This document shows positions 36,151 through 46,985 of a stretch of DNA of 64,000 nt, piece by piece. A program made the translations under genes and the position numbers. Positions within the stretch are counted from its first letter, which is position 1. Each line of letters begins with the position of its first letter. The notes under the pieces are model-generated. The model was given only the letters and a program-made list of their open reading frames with translations, searched no databases and had not been told where the DNA came from. Where the stretch lies: the NCBI GenBank assembly GCA_025602915.1, contig JAHLJZ010000010.1, forward strand, positions 310,001 to 374,000, given 5' to 3'. Source of the stretch: Paraphysoderma sedebokerense. Lineage: Eukaryota; Blastocladiomycota; Physodermatomycetes; Physodermatales; Physodermataceae.

Positions 36151-36596
36151 ATGTCCTCACTAATACCAAAGCAACGATTAGCCTCTCTACAAAAGCTAAC
36201 ATGCTCTGTTTTCGGCACTGTGTATAATCCGACAAATGCTAGAACCGGTAACAGAATTTTGAGGGCTTCACTCAAAGGTCCTGTCATCAACAGTTATTAT
36301 CCACCGGATCCGCCCAAGATCCGACATTTAAACAGTGTATTTGGGAAGTTTGGCATTAAACTAGTAGATCCTGAGGAAACTGAACGCTTGAATAGAGTGG
36401 AAAGGTTGAGGAGACGAGGCAAAGGTGCACCAAAGAAAGGTATGCACTAAACTTTCTGTTTATTTCTTTCAATCGATGTGCTCTTGTTCTTTTTGATTCT
36501 TTACCCTGCTTTGTGTTTGCATAAAATCTGGCCACTTATAACTAATAAATTCTTTTAGGTCAAGGGCGGCGTGCTCAGATGGGCAAGAAGAAGTAG
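36151..36596 (+). CDS. MRPS33: Small mitoribosomal subunit protein mS33
   Basis: Component of the mitochondrial small ribosomal subunit. Exon 1 (36151-36439) begins MSSLIPKQRLASLQKLTCSV and continues FGTVYNPTNARTGNRILRA, then YYPPDPPKIRHLNSVFGKFG and ETERLNRVERLRRRGKGAPK. The intron is 36440-36558; exon 2 adds the basic tail QGRRAQMGKKK. The FGxVxxPTNxRTGNRIL block and the basic KGxGRRA tail fit mS33 (MRP-S33). Length, about 109 residues, is normal. An upstream in-frame start at 36103 would add 16 residues and is not needed. Confidence 0.9.
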
Positions 36597-37061
36597 AGCA
36601 GATCATAGTTTGGTCTTAACAGGAGTATGAGAAACAACCTTAACACATGTATATAGACAATAATAATATGCTTCTAATCAATTTAATTTTACGAAGTTCT
36701 CTCCAATAATTTCGTCAAAGATATTTCCGCTGCTATTCGGCGCATCTGCTGGTGCATCATGACACCACATTTATGAAAGAGTAAGCCTATTCATACCAGT
36801 TATCGGCCTTGTATTGATGACTCAATTAAGAGCGCAGTTGTGTGCAATCATGAGGGACTGAATGGTCTTTGGAAGGCGAAATAGGCAAGTAAGTCGCACA
36901 TCACGTATTGTCGCTTTGCACCGGACTGGGGGGAAATCTCTCTGCGCCCATGTTCCTGCATGCCGTCGTTGCAAATGATGGAAACGCTCGAATCAGATAG
37001 ATCAAATCTACAAACTCAATTCCCATAGTTCAGTAACAAACAAATATTACACAGTGATAGA
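36597..37061. other. Intergenic region
   Basis: About 465 bp between mS33 and the BED-finger gene. No open frame with a known domain, no RNA gene and no repeat were seen. It contains the upstream region of the BED-finger gene. Confidence 0.5.
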
Positions 37062-38391
37062 ATGATGTCTACCCACGGTTGTGGAGGACGAAAGAAAGGC
37101 AAAATATGGGTTTTCTTTCATGCGATACCGCAAAAACCAACTGACGGTATGACAAAGCAACCCATTTCGACATGCTGACTCATAGTTATCGTTACTAACC
37201 GTAACCGTAACCGTAAAATTTAGGAACTCAATACAATGATGCCGTTTGCTACGGGTGTGGAGTTGTCATACGTCGCGGCCGTCTGACGAACTTAAAGAAA
37301 CATTTATTAAATGAATGCGCTGCCACTGACCACCAACGAAGGAAAGAGATCCAAAGATACTTAGAAGATAGTCAGGGATTACCTCCGGTAAACATTCTAT
37401 GTCATTTGCTAGGCACTATTCTTAAACGTTTGGCTTATATAATTTGTGTTCAGGAATTCGTAACAGAATGGACTCAGCAAGATCGCGCCGGCCAAGCAAT
37501 AAGTTTGGAGCAACAGCAAAGAGACGCTATCATAGGTAGGTTGTTAACTGTATTTAACAAGCGGTAATTCAATATCTGAATCAAGAAAAATTCGTTTTTG
37601 TCGAAAAAGACTTATCGCCCCAAATCGCAAACCATCCCCCCAAAACGAGTATATCATTTAGTATTAATCCGTCCCTGTCTATCACCCCACCCGGACTTTT
37701 AGGTAAGAATTGTGGATTGTTGATAAGAGTATCATATGTGATCTAACGGACTGAAATTCATACAGATTTGCAATTATCATCATTCGACTCCCTCTACAGC
37801 CCCGCATTCCAAAGTGACAGTCCCGCCCCGAGTCCTTCACTAACGCTAACTCCGAGCCCACCCCTATCGAACGAGTCTATTCATTTTCAATTTACCGTGC
37901 CCCAGCTCGGACCTCTCGTGCAGCGGTATATGAATCTTTATGAAGACGTCATATGCCGCCTCTATCCATCTTCAGAGATATTCCATACAGGCAACCCTAC
38001 GTTACAAGACTACGTGCACCTAGATGTGAACGACACTTTCGACGTTCTTCTTGAGGAACCACGCATCCCTGTTTCGCCATTTGATATTATGATTACCTCA
38101 AAGACTGCAATGTTGTTGGAGGACAATCCGGTATTGTCTCCCTGGTATAGATTAAATTATGGAACTTGCTGGCCTTCGGATCCCCAACGTAATACGGCGA
38201 CACATTATTATGTCACCATACGAGGAATTGCCAACACAGGGAAAAAGAAAATTGAGAGAGGGTGGGTGGAACGAATACATGCTACTCCAATGGGCGGTGA
38301 ATGGGTCAAGGTCATGGTCTACAAGTATGGTGTTCCATTCACGGGGTATATCCATTCAAGATTCGTGAGGCCTGAATGTCTGATTCTGTGA
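37062..38391 (+). CDS. BED-type zinc-finger protein with unrecognised C-terminal domain
   Basis: Putative DNA-binding protein. Five exons are inferred: 37062-37146, 37224-37387, 37454 to about 37535, about 37564-37701 and about 37767-38391, all in phase. Exons 1 and 2 form the BED finger: KIWVFFHAIPQKPTDG, then CYGCGVVIRRGRLTNLKKHL with NEC closing a C-x2-C...H-x4-C site. A Gln-rich helix (EFVTEWTQQDRAGQAISLEQ) follows. The C-terminal region has a Ser/Pro segment and a folded-looking part ending WVKVMVYKYGVPFTGYIHSR. I do not recognise this domain. BED fingers occur in host regulators and in hAT transposases; no transposase motif or terminal inverted repeat is visible, so a host gene is favoured. 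Confidence 0.7.
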
Positions 38392-38823
38392 TTTAATTTT
38401 TAGAACATGTAAAAATATATGGTTACTATCCCTATTGTTCAATGTAGACTTCAAGCACTGAGGCACGTATTGATCCTCGGTGCACTTGCTGTTATTTATA
38501 AATAGAATTTAGATTCTTCTACCTTATCTATACTGAATTCTGCCAGCAGTACTATATACGCTTGATTGGAATATGTTTGAGATTGTGTTTGGTATCCCGC
38601 ATCTATAGTACACTCCGGGAACATTGATTTGCCAATTGAAGCATTTAACCTTGAAGGGTGCGATATACTCTCGGCTTTATGATCAGACCCGCTGACCGCA
38701 TATTTTATTCGGTTTCATATATATCAGATCTTGAAGTGCTATAAATATGACTACAGAAGAATTGTATGTTGTACATCTATCGGTACATCTTTGTTTTGGT
38801 TTTTAAAAATTCTAACCGTTGCT
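38392..38823. other. Convergent intergenic region
   Basis: About 430 bp between converging stop codons. Both 3' untranslated regions probably lie here. No additional feature recognised. Confidence 0.5.
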
Positions 38824-40089
38824 CTAAGCCGCTGCGACGCGGATCGAACCATTCTCCTCTTCGCATACGGTTCCCGGTGCCATATCCATTGTAACGAATT
38901 CTCCGTTAGAGCACATCATAAACTTGGATTGTCCGGAACATTTCATTTCACCGTTGGTACATGCACCTGCAGGAGCTTCCGGTTGCTTTTGAGGTGGCGG
39001 ATTAACTGGTCCATCAAGAATAGGAACCCCTGATGGTGAAGGATTTGGATTGAGGAGACCAGGCGAAGTATTGGTAGGAGGGTCTTGTACCCCACGGCCA
39101 GGGTTAGGAGTTTGAGGTGGAGTTTTCTTTGGTGACTCCGATTTTGGGGGATTGGCGGGCGCAGTCTGGTTTTTAGGAGGTTGTGCTGGCGCGCCCTTTG
39201 ATGGGTTCGGGTTCACAGGGGCGCTTCCCTTTGCACCGAGGGTAATAGAAGGTTGAGCGTCAAGTGTCGATTGAAACTGATTGAATGTGCTTTCAAAAAT
39301 CACTGGGCCTTTAGCTCTATCAAGATTTGCAACAAGCATCTCTGGCCCAGAAATACCAGATCCACCGCCAGTAACTGTGATATCGGCACTGTTGATGCAT
39401 TATGCAAAATAATTAGTACCCTCATCGACACAAAACAGATACTAATATTGTACTTACCAGTTATGATAAAATTCAGGTTGACCGGACAGCTTGGGAATCC
39501 AGCCCCAACTAAATACATAATTTCCGGCGGGTGTGCCAGCGGGAATTGGAACGTTGAAGTTGAAGGGACCAGATGTCGCGCCAGTCAAACAACGTTCGGC
39601 AATGCTATTTACAACTAGCCATTTTTGGCCATCTTGAGACAGAGAGAACATACAATGGCCGCCACCTGTAAAGTGATACGTAATGCACATGTTAATTGAC
39701 TATCCAAATTTAATCGAATGAGATGAAGTCAAAGGGTGTCAACACCTACCATGGGGTGCACCGCCTTCAATTGTTACTTGGAGGGAAGATCCAGCGGCAA
39801 CGGTAGAACTTGAATCTCCTGCTTTTTGAGCTCCGCGGCTGTATTAATAGAATTTGACGTTAATAAATCAAGCAACATTAGATTATCAGGCAGTAATATT
39901 ATAAAGTTTTACTTACCAGGGAAAATTGGCGGCAGTATTAGGGGTCGTCAAATCAAAATCGACTTGACCATTTTTCAATCTTGGCTTAGGATTTGTGAGT
40001 TTCATGTGGCATTCACCCGTTCCGTATAGCGTGACTAAGGTTAGCCAAACGAAAAGCTGAGTCGCTGAAGTTCGTGAATCAAATAGCAT
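38824..40089 (-). CDS. Secreted lytic polysaccharide monooxygenase with CBM19-like tail
   Basis: Copper monooxygenase expected to cut crystalline polysaccharide, probably chitin, outside the cell. The start at 40089 encodes a signal peptide (MLFDSRTSATQLFVWLTLVT) ending in GTGEC. The next residue is His (HMKLTNPKPRLKN), the N-terminal histidine that LPMOs need for the copper brace. The second brace histidine is in GGGHCMFSLSQDGQKW. Later family features are VPIPAGTPAGNYVFSWGW and EFYHNCADITVTGG. A long Pro-rich linker leads to CTNGEMKCSGQSKFMMCSNG, with CEEENG following, a four-cysteine module like CBM19. The core resembles AA11-type enzymes but the exact AA family is uncertain. Four or five exons; the final residues RVAAA are after the module. 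Confidence 0.88.
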
Positions 40090-40769
40090 TTTCTAAAGGA
40101 GTCGAGATGTATGTTCGGTAAGGCAAGAGATAATCTATGAAGATCCTTGACAAGTTATCTTTTATGGGATGTAGCGGATTGCGTTAGGGAGAAGCGGTAT
40201 TTAAGTAATTTGGCGGTTCTTCGAAACGAAAAAGTCAAATCACGACACCAGCCACTTACACCTTAGTTTGCTTTGCTGTATTGTTACAATCTCTGCGTCG
40301 CGCCAAGGCAATGAACGTAACAATTGCACAACATCGATCATATACATAAGACAAGGGTCATCGGACCATCTGTTAAAAAAAGCTAGCGTGAGGCCAAGCA
40401 ATATCCATGAACACTTAACTTGGTATGGATTCTGTGGGTGAATCGTTAAAAGCTAAAACGCCTACATACAAACGAATAAAATTGATCTTGCGAACAGACC
40501 AATGCATGGCAATCAAAGTTATTATCTCCCGGATAACAACGATTAATGGTTTATTTTATAGGTAATTTCTCAATTGTGCGACGTGATGTGGAAAAAAATA
40601 GTTGGGAATCAATGGTTGCTTCGCAAAGGGATGAACCTCAATTATTATAATAAACTAATACAACATTAACCGAGATATAGTGAATAATTCAGAAGATGGC
40701 CAGTATTACACTATTTTACGACCAAATATGTTACATGGCATGATTTCAACTAGCTTTAATATTCCTTAT
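40090..40769. other. Intergenic region between LPMO start and HSP70 stop
   Basis: About 680 bp: upstream region of the LPMO gene and 3' flank of mtHSP70. The LPMO side is AT-rich with no site I can name. A small plus-strand frame at 40680-40892 is antisense to the HSP70 end and not a gene. Confidence 0.5.
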
Positions 40770-43401
40770 TTATTGCTTCTTGTCTTTGTCATCAACGTCT
40801 TTGAACTCAGCATCGGAGGTAGAAGACTGGTTTTCGGAATTACGCTATCAGCAAAAAGGATTGTAAGAATTTCGTACGGTATGCAAGAGTAGTAGCTAAG
40901 AAATCAAACCTTCTTATACACCATTTCAAAAAGTTTCAAACTGGCTTGTTGAACTTCATGGGTAGCTTTCTTGATTTCTTCAGGATCAGCATCTTCTTCA
41001 GCGATTTTCTCGCGGGCAGATTTGATTTTTTCGGTGAGGTTATCGGCTTCGGTTTTATCGATTTGCTCTTTGAAGTCGCTCATTGCCTTTTCGGTTTCAG
41101 CGAGAACACTGTCAGCGTGGTTGCGGGCTTCAATAGCGTCACGGCGTTTCTTGTCGTCTTCAGCATGCTGTTCAGCTTCAGTGATCATTTTTTCAATTTC
41201 GGAATCGCTTAAACCAGATGATGCAGTAATGGTGACTACAAAAAGAAGTCAGACCAGGAACCAGACACTGATGGCGATTTAAAAAGAACCATCACTTACT
41301 TGATTGATCACGGTTGGTGGCTCTATCCTTGGCACCGACATTAACGATACCGTCGGCATCGATATCAAAGGTAACTTCAATTTGAGGAACGCCCTTGGGA
41401 GCTGGAGGGATACCAGTCTACGAAAAGTCAGTCAGGAAGTAAAATAACGAGAAGTGAACACAAATGAACCCACCAAGTTAAATTGACCTAACATCTTGTT
41501 GTCTCTAACCAATTCACGTTCTCCTTGGTAGACACGGATTTCGACTTGGGTTTGGCCGTCAGCAGCAGTGGAGAAAACTTGAGATTTTTTGGTAGGGATA
41601 GTTGTGTTGCGGTTGATTAAACGGGTGAAAACACCACCGAGGGTTTCAATACCGAGGGAAAGAGGAGTGACATCGAGAAGAAGAAGATCTGTAACATCGC
41701 CGGCCAAAACACCACCCTAAGGAATGAAAATCGCCGATTAGAACAAGTTGACGAGAATTCTCCAAAGGAAGAAACAACATACTTGAACAGCGGCACCGAT
41801 GGCAACAGCTTCATCGGGATTAACGCTCTTGCTGGGATCTCTGCCGAATAAACCTTTGACAATTTCTTGAACTTTGGGTACACGGGACATACCACCAACA
41901 AGAATGACTTCGTTAATATCGGAGGTCTTGACCCCAGCATCTTTCATGGCTTTCTTGCATGGTTCGATGGTACGGTCCATCAAGCTCTTGGTAAGGGATT
42001 CGAATTGGGATCGAGTAAGTTTTTTGTTGATATGTTTTGGGCCAGAAGCGTCGGCGGTGATGAAAGGAAGATTGATGTCGGTTTGGATAGTTGAAGATAA
42101 TTCAATTTTAGCTTTTTCAGCGGCTTCTCTGATACGTTGAAGGGCCATGCGATCTTTGCTTAGGTCAAAACCTTCCTATTTAATTAAATTTGATAGAGAA
42201 TAGAATCAGTAACGAGAAAGCGACAGATACTGACAACATCAAGTACGCACATCTTTCTTGAATTCTTTCACAATCCAGCTGACCAAAGCATTGTCGAAAT
42301 CTTCACCTCCCAAATGGGTGTCACCATTTGTACTTTTAACTTCAAACACTCCATTTTGCATTTCCAAAATACTGATATCGAAGGTACCACCTCCCAAATC
42401 GTAAACAGCGACCATTCGATCGCCGGTCTTGTCAAGACCATAAGACAAAGCAGCTGCTGTCGGTTCGTTGATCACACGAAGTACGTTCAAACCGGAAATG
42501 GCCCCAGCATCTTTAGTTGCTTGACGTTGGGCGTCCTGTAATTGAGATGGGTATCAGATTACCGATTTAGGTTGAAACATAACTAAGAAACTAATGGAAC
42601 TAACGTTAAAATAAGCCGGAACGGTGACAACGGCGTTGGGGACCTTCTTTCCGAGGTAGGCCTCTACAAATTGCAACTTTTAGCTAAAGCGAACGCATAA
42701 ATCCAAATGCTAAAGTCAAACCCACCAGCAGTTTCCTTCATCTTCATTAGCACAAATGAGCCGATCTGAGACGGAGAATATTTCTTGCCGTTGGCTTCAA
42801 CCCAGGCATCACCATTGGAGTGACGAACAATTTTGTACGGGACTGTCTTCATGTCGGCTTGAACCACGGGATCGTCGAATTTACGACCGATAAGTCGCTT
42901 GATTGCGAATAATGTATTTTCTGGATTAACAACAGCCTGTCTTTTTGCAGGTTGACCCACCAACAATTCTCCTTCTTTACTGAAAGCGACAACTGATGGA
43001 GTAGTTCGAGCGCCTTCAGCATTTTCAATGACTCTGGGGGTCTTGCCTTCCATCACAGCAACACAGGAATTGGTGGTTCCCAAATCAATACCAATGACGG
43101 CGCCTTGAACTTTGGAGCTGCACATATGAAAAATGAGGATCCTCGTGAGTACCGATGCACTTTACTCACTCATCATATTCAGCCACTGATCTTACCTGGC
43201 AGCTCGACTGAGCATCATTGATCCATGGTTTCGAGAAGGCAGCTGAAACGATTAGAGAGAATATTAGTACACCATTCTGCACCAGAAGAATCAATGGGCA
43301 AAGGAAAATCATCGTCGAAAATAGTAATGATGGACCCAGAAATATGGTATTCTTACCAAAGCTGTTCGTGAAATAGGTCGAAGTTTTGCTAAACTATACA
43401 T
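40770..43401 (-). CDS. SSC1: Mitochondrial HSP70 chaperone
   Basis: Matrix HSP70 that powers protein import and folding with Tim44 and Mge1. The start at 43401 gives a presequence ([20 protein letters not shown] and after) spread over two small exons, then [20 protein letters not shown]. The nucleotide-binding part shows [16 protein letters not shown] and [20 protein letters not shown]. The substrate-binding part includes [60 protein letters not shown] and a helical lid. The C-terminus ends [11 protein letters not shown]. The GIETLGG and [13 protein letters not shown] forms are typical of mitochondrial/DnaK-type rather than cytosolic HSP70. About eight exons, intact. Confidence 0.96.
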
Positions 43402-43808
43402 ATTAGAGAATGTAATATCAAATGCTTTGAGTCCCTTGCGCCTTAACAGCAAACGAAGTCAAAGTCAGGAAAAAGAGATGAAAATAAGATTTCCTGTGTG
43501 GAGTGAGGAAGAAAAAAAAATTTGTTGATTTGCAATGCTTCCGGGTCACCTGATTTCCGGAAGATCGCGTCTTTACGGAAGCCGATGGAACAACCTCCTC
43601 GTCACGATTTCAGAACTGAAGCCATCTAATCATATGCAACCTTTGTCAGCAACTGATTGAATTACTTTGTAAAGGGAAATGCCCAATGGATCGTGACGGT
43701 AACTGGTATCAGATGCAGGATACGGCAGATCTTGTATTATTGCAGTGGCGACTTTATTCCAAGTTACATATATAGGGAAAAAGACAAAGTAACTTCATGC
43801 TACATTAG
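43402..43808. promoter_or_regulatory. HSP70 upstream region
   Basis: About 400 bp between the HSP70 start and the NAA20 stop. A TTC-CG-GAA inverted pair at 43555-43562 resembles a minimal heat-shock element. It has only two clear units, so the match is weak. Nothing else recognised. Confidence 0.35.
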
Positions 43809-44744
43809 TTAATCAAAAATGACATCTTCCGGCCGCACCGGATGTTTCAGCGGTATGATCGACTCTTTGTTGACATCTCGCGGGAGTGCTTTCCTCATGT
43901 CTATATTGAAATCAAAGTAAGCGATGAGATATTGCGTCTTGTTTCAGGCATTAGATATATCATCATACCAAAGGCATCTTCCTCTTCTGCTCCCGAATAA
44001 TACCCTAAGACCCGCCTGTAAACTGTGTACCCAAACTGTTCATACATTTTGATGGCCACTGTGTTGGACACTCGAACAAACAAGTCCACGAAATAACCAT
44101 TATATCTTGAATCATATCTTGTCATTCAACTGCTGACATAAATGATAATCGTTATAATGAAGAACCAACATACATCTTCTCAGATACATCTTCTAAAATT
44201 TGCATTAATTGGCGTGCCAGTCCTAATCGTCGATATTCTGGAGCAACTGTAATAGCTGTAACATGGCCGTGCCAGTCTGTTCCTCGTCCTTCAGCTTTAC
44301 CCATTACTTGAGAATTTGCTGGTCAGTTAATGATCACACATGTGCTTCACATAAATCAAATACTTACTATAACCCATCAACTTTTGATTTGGCGACTCTG
44401 CAACGTAGAAGTAGTCTGGCCATCTCGCCAAATAATTTAGGTAAAAACTGATGTTGTACTTTTGATAAGGTGACACAGTGTACCAAGAAATACGGACAAG
44501 AACCCAAGAACAAGAATGATGACAAAGGGTTAGAAAATATAGCTTTAGCTATGAACTGATATTCAAATGAGGAATAAGCTATTGAATGACCAAACTTTAC
44601 ATTTTCCGTTAAATGGTCCAGATTTCTAAAATCAAAGGGAAGAGTTAGTCGAGGGCACTACTGCGAAAAGTGGAAATAATGGGGAAAATACATGTTATTG
44701 ACATTGAATAGATCGTCGGTGGTGAATCTCCTCAAAGTTGTCAT
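43809..44744 (-). CDS. NAA20: NatB catalytic subunit, N-alpha-acetyltransferase
   Basis: GNAT enzyme that acetylates N-terminal Met followed by Asp, Glu, Asn or Gln on nascent chains, with partner Naa25. Exon 1 (from 44744) encodes MTTLRRFTTDDLFNVNN, the conserved start. Later exons give a SFYLNYLARWPDY-like block, GRGTDWHGHVTAITVAPEYR with RLG (acetyl-CoA loop), and GYFVDLFVRVSNTVAIKMYE, then FGYTVYRRVLGYYSG. The last exon reads MRKALPRDVNKESIIPLKHP and ends RPEDVIFD, matching the family tail. About six exons, normal length, intact. Confidence 0.94.
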
Positions 44745-44839
44745 GGTTGTATTTATTTATGCGATGGTAAAATGTGGGTTCAAGCGTTTTACAGAACACC
44801 ACAAGTTCGCAACTCGGATTCCGTCCGCGACTTTTCACC
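44745..44839. promoter_or_regulatory. Putative bidirectional promoter, NAA20 / acid phosphatase
   Basis: Only 95 bp separate the two start codons, the shortest divergent gap in the window. No motif stands out. Confidence 0.4.
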
Positions 44840-46547
44840 ATGGATTTCAAGAACTCTCCTGTTCCCATTGTTGCTCCGTTGCCAAAAACTGATGATGCGG
44901 TAATATCCAAAAACTATCCGAGTGATTTAGAGTTAAAGTTTGTCCAGGTGATACACCGTCATGGCCAGAGGACACCTACCGCCAAGAGGATTCAGGAATT
45001 GTTTTCGCCATATTGGACAAACTGTTAGTAATTATTTTACCACCTTATATGTGTATTACTCTAACCAAATCTTAGGCCAATTCGGGAGTTTTCTATATCT
45101 GCAAAATCTGAAACAGTCGCAGCTGTTCGGCCGCCATCCTGATCACGATACAGCCAAAGTGACCACACCACCCCACCTAACACCCAATGTTCATCGACAC
45201 CATTCCATCGGGTACAGAAAAATATATGTGGACGAGTCTGGAAAAGAAAAGCAATCTAACGAGCACGGAGTTTGGTTTGCGGGATTAATTGATGGATCTC
45301 TTGAGTTCTGCATCAACTAACATTGCGACTTCAGTTACTACGGTCAATTGACCGACACTGGCCGATCACATATGACCAATGTAGGGTCGAAACTTCGGGA
45401 ATTGTATGATTTCCTCGTGTCTTTACATCAAAATACTTACTTGGTATTGATCGCGCACTTGATTTGGGTAGATACGTGGACAAACTGAAGTTCCTTACAC
45501 CCACTCTTGACGAAGCAGAGTCACTTTATCTTCGATCTACTGATTGGAGTCGCACACTTGAATCTCTTCATCACGTATTACTCGGCTTATACCCGCCGGA
45601 AACACATCGGATTACGGAACCGCCGCATATACATATTAAAACTGTAAACCACGAAGACACTCTATACCCTCACATCAACACGTGTTCTGTCTTGAAAAAA
45701 GAGTTCGCCGATTTTCGAAAGCGAGTGTATCAAGATACTCGGCAGACGGTAGACTGGTTGAAGACGGAATTGAACGGTGTGGCCAAGGACGTTGAAGTGG
45801 ATGAGAAGAAACCGAGATGGAGTATCAGCCCCAGTCCTCACGGGATATACGATACTGTGACAGCTGGTATGAATATATCGACTCGACTACTCTTTCAGTG
45901 ATGCTGACACCCACTATAGCGATTGCCCACGGCTACTACGTCCCACCCGAAATTACGCCAAATAGTTTAATAATGGCAGAATATCTAGCTACGAGGGAAT
46001 GGATCTGGTCGTTTGGACAGACTTTAACCTCAAAACGACTGTCAATTGGTAGGCTTATAGGGGAATTGAAGTTGAATATTGAGGGTCATGTTCGTACCAA
46101 TGCGAATGCCACAAAAATGGCCATTTTTAGCGGTCATGATTCAACCCTTGGACCATTGTTGCTAGCAATGGACGTGTGGGATAAAAGATGGCCACCTTTT
46201 GCTTCAATGGTAATTGGCTACCTGATTTATAATTTTATTTTCCGGCACTAACACTTGGCATTCCGCGGTCCCAGATTACATTTGAATTATTTCGTCAAAA
46301 GTCAACTGCTCAACCGACTGCAAAATCACAGAGGCAAACCCAGCCTGGCAATTACTTTGTAAGAATGATTTACAATTCGGAGCCGATGTACATTCCTGGC
46401 TGTCAGTCGGCAGAAAGTCATCATCCTGGCGACAAAAGTTTATGTACTTTAGATGCGTTCTTAAAAGTTGCTGAAGAATTGATACCGACAGACTATGAAG
46501 CTGAATGTAGTGGATCGAATACTTCCGAGGGACCAATTGTATCGTGA
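44840..46547 (+). CDS. Histidine acid phosphatase (ACP6/PXYLP1-like)
   Basis: Branch-2 histidine phosphatase. The start MDFKNSPVPIVAPLPKTDDA leads to LKFVQVIHRHGQRTPTAKRI, holding the catalytic RHGxRxP. Next are YYGQLTDTGRSHMTNVGSKL and YLRSTDWSRTLESLHHVLLG, with the substrate-site Arg. The C-terminal catalytic pair is SGHDSTLGPLLLAMDVWDKR (HD motif). The last exons give YFVRMIYNSEPMYIPGCQSA and end GSNTSEGPIVS. The order resembles lysophosphatidic acid phosphatase type 6 and related enzymes; the physiological substrate is unknown. No signal peptide is visible, and one or two N-terminal exons could be missed. Several introns between about 45025 and 46290. Confidence 0.87.
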
Positions 46548-46985
46548 TTGACCGTGAGATAATAAAGTTATGTGCGGATCACGAATCCTTTACATCAATG
46601 CAGCATCAGATTCATGGATTGCATATATCAGCAGTGAGCACCCGATGTTGGCGTCATCTGCGGCCGAAACTACTGCAGAAAGCTTAATTGTCCTCATCAA
46701 GAGGGCCCACGTGGCTTTGTGCTCACTGGTCCCATCTGCGATATATAGGTCTCTGAGGGAGTACCTTTGAGGTTACGAAATTTTTGTCTCTCTGCAACCT
46801 CCATCTCGCAGAGAATTTTGCATCTGTTCTACTATCGACATTCGCACAACCCCCATATACAATCGCTCATAAACTGCATCGCTACCATGCAGGTGAAAAG
46901 AGCATTCCGCCTTTGCACCATGTGCGCCTTTTCTGGTATGTAGATTTGACTATTTATAAGCAACTTCTTATATGCATTACTGTCA
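46548..46985. other. Intergenic region
   Basis: About 440 bp between acid phosphatase and zinc transporter genes, both on the plus strand. Open frames on both strands here show no recognised domain and overlap each other, so I do not call a gene. It contains the promoter of the transporter. Confidence 0.4.

Noticed and set aside
37195-37216. Short CCGTAA-like tandem pattern resembling a telomere repeat
   Set aside because: Only about three units inside an intron, so not a telomeric tract.
46565-46770. Overlapping open frames on both strands, including a minus-strand piece with LMRTIKLSAVVSAADD
   Set aside because: About 45-65 codons, no known domain, no clear splice partners. One frame is probably the shadow of chance openness.
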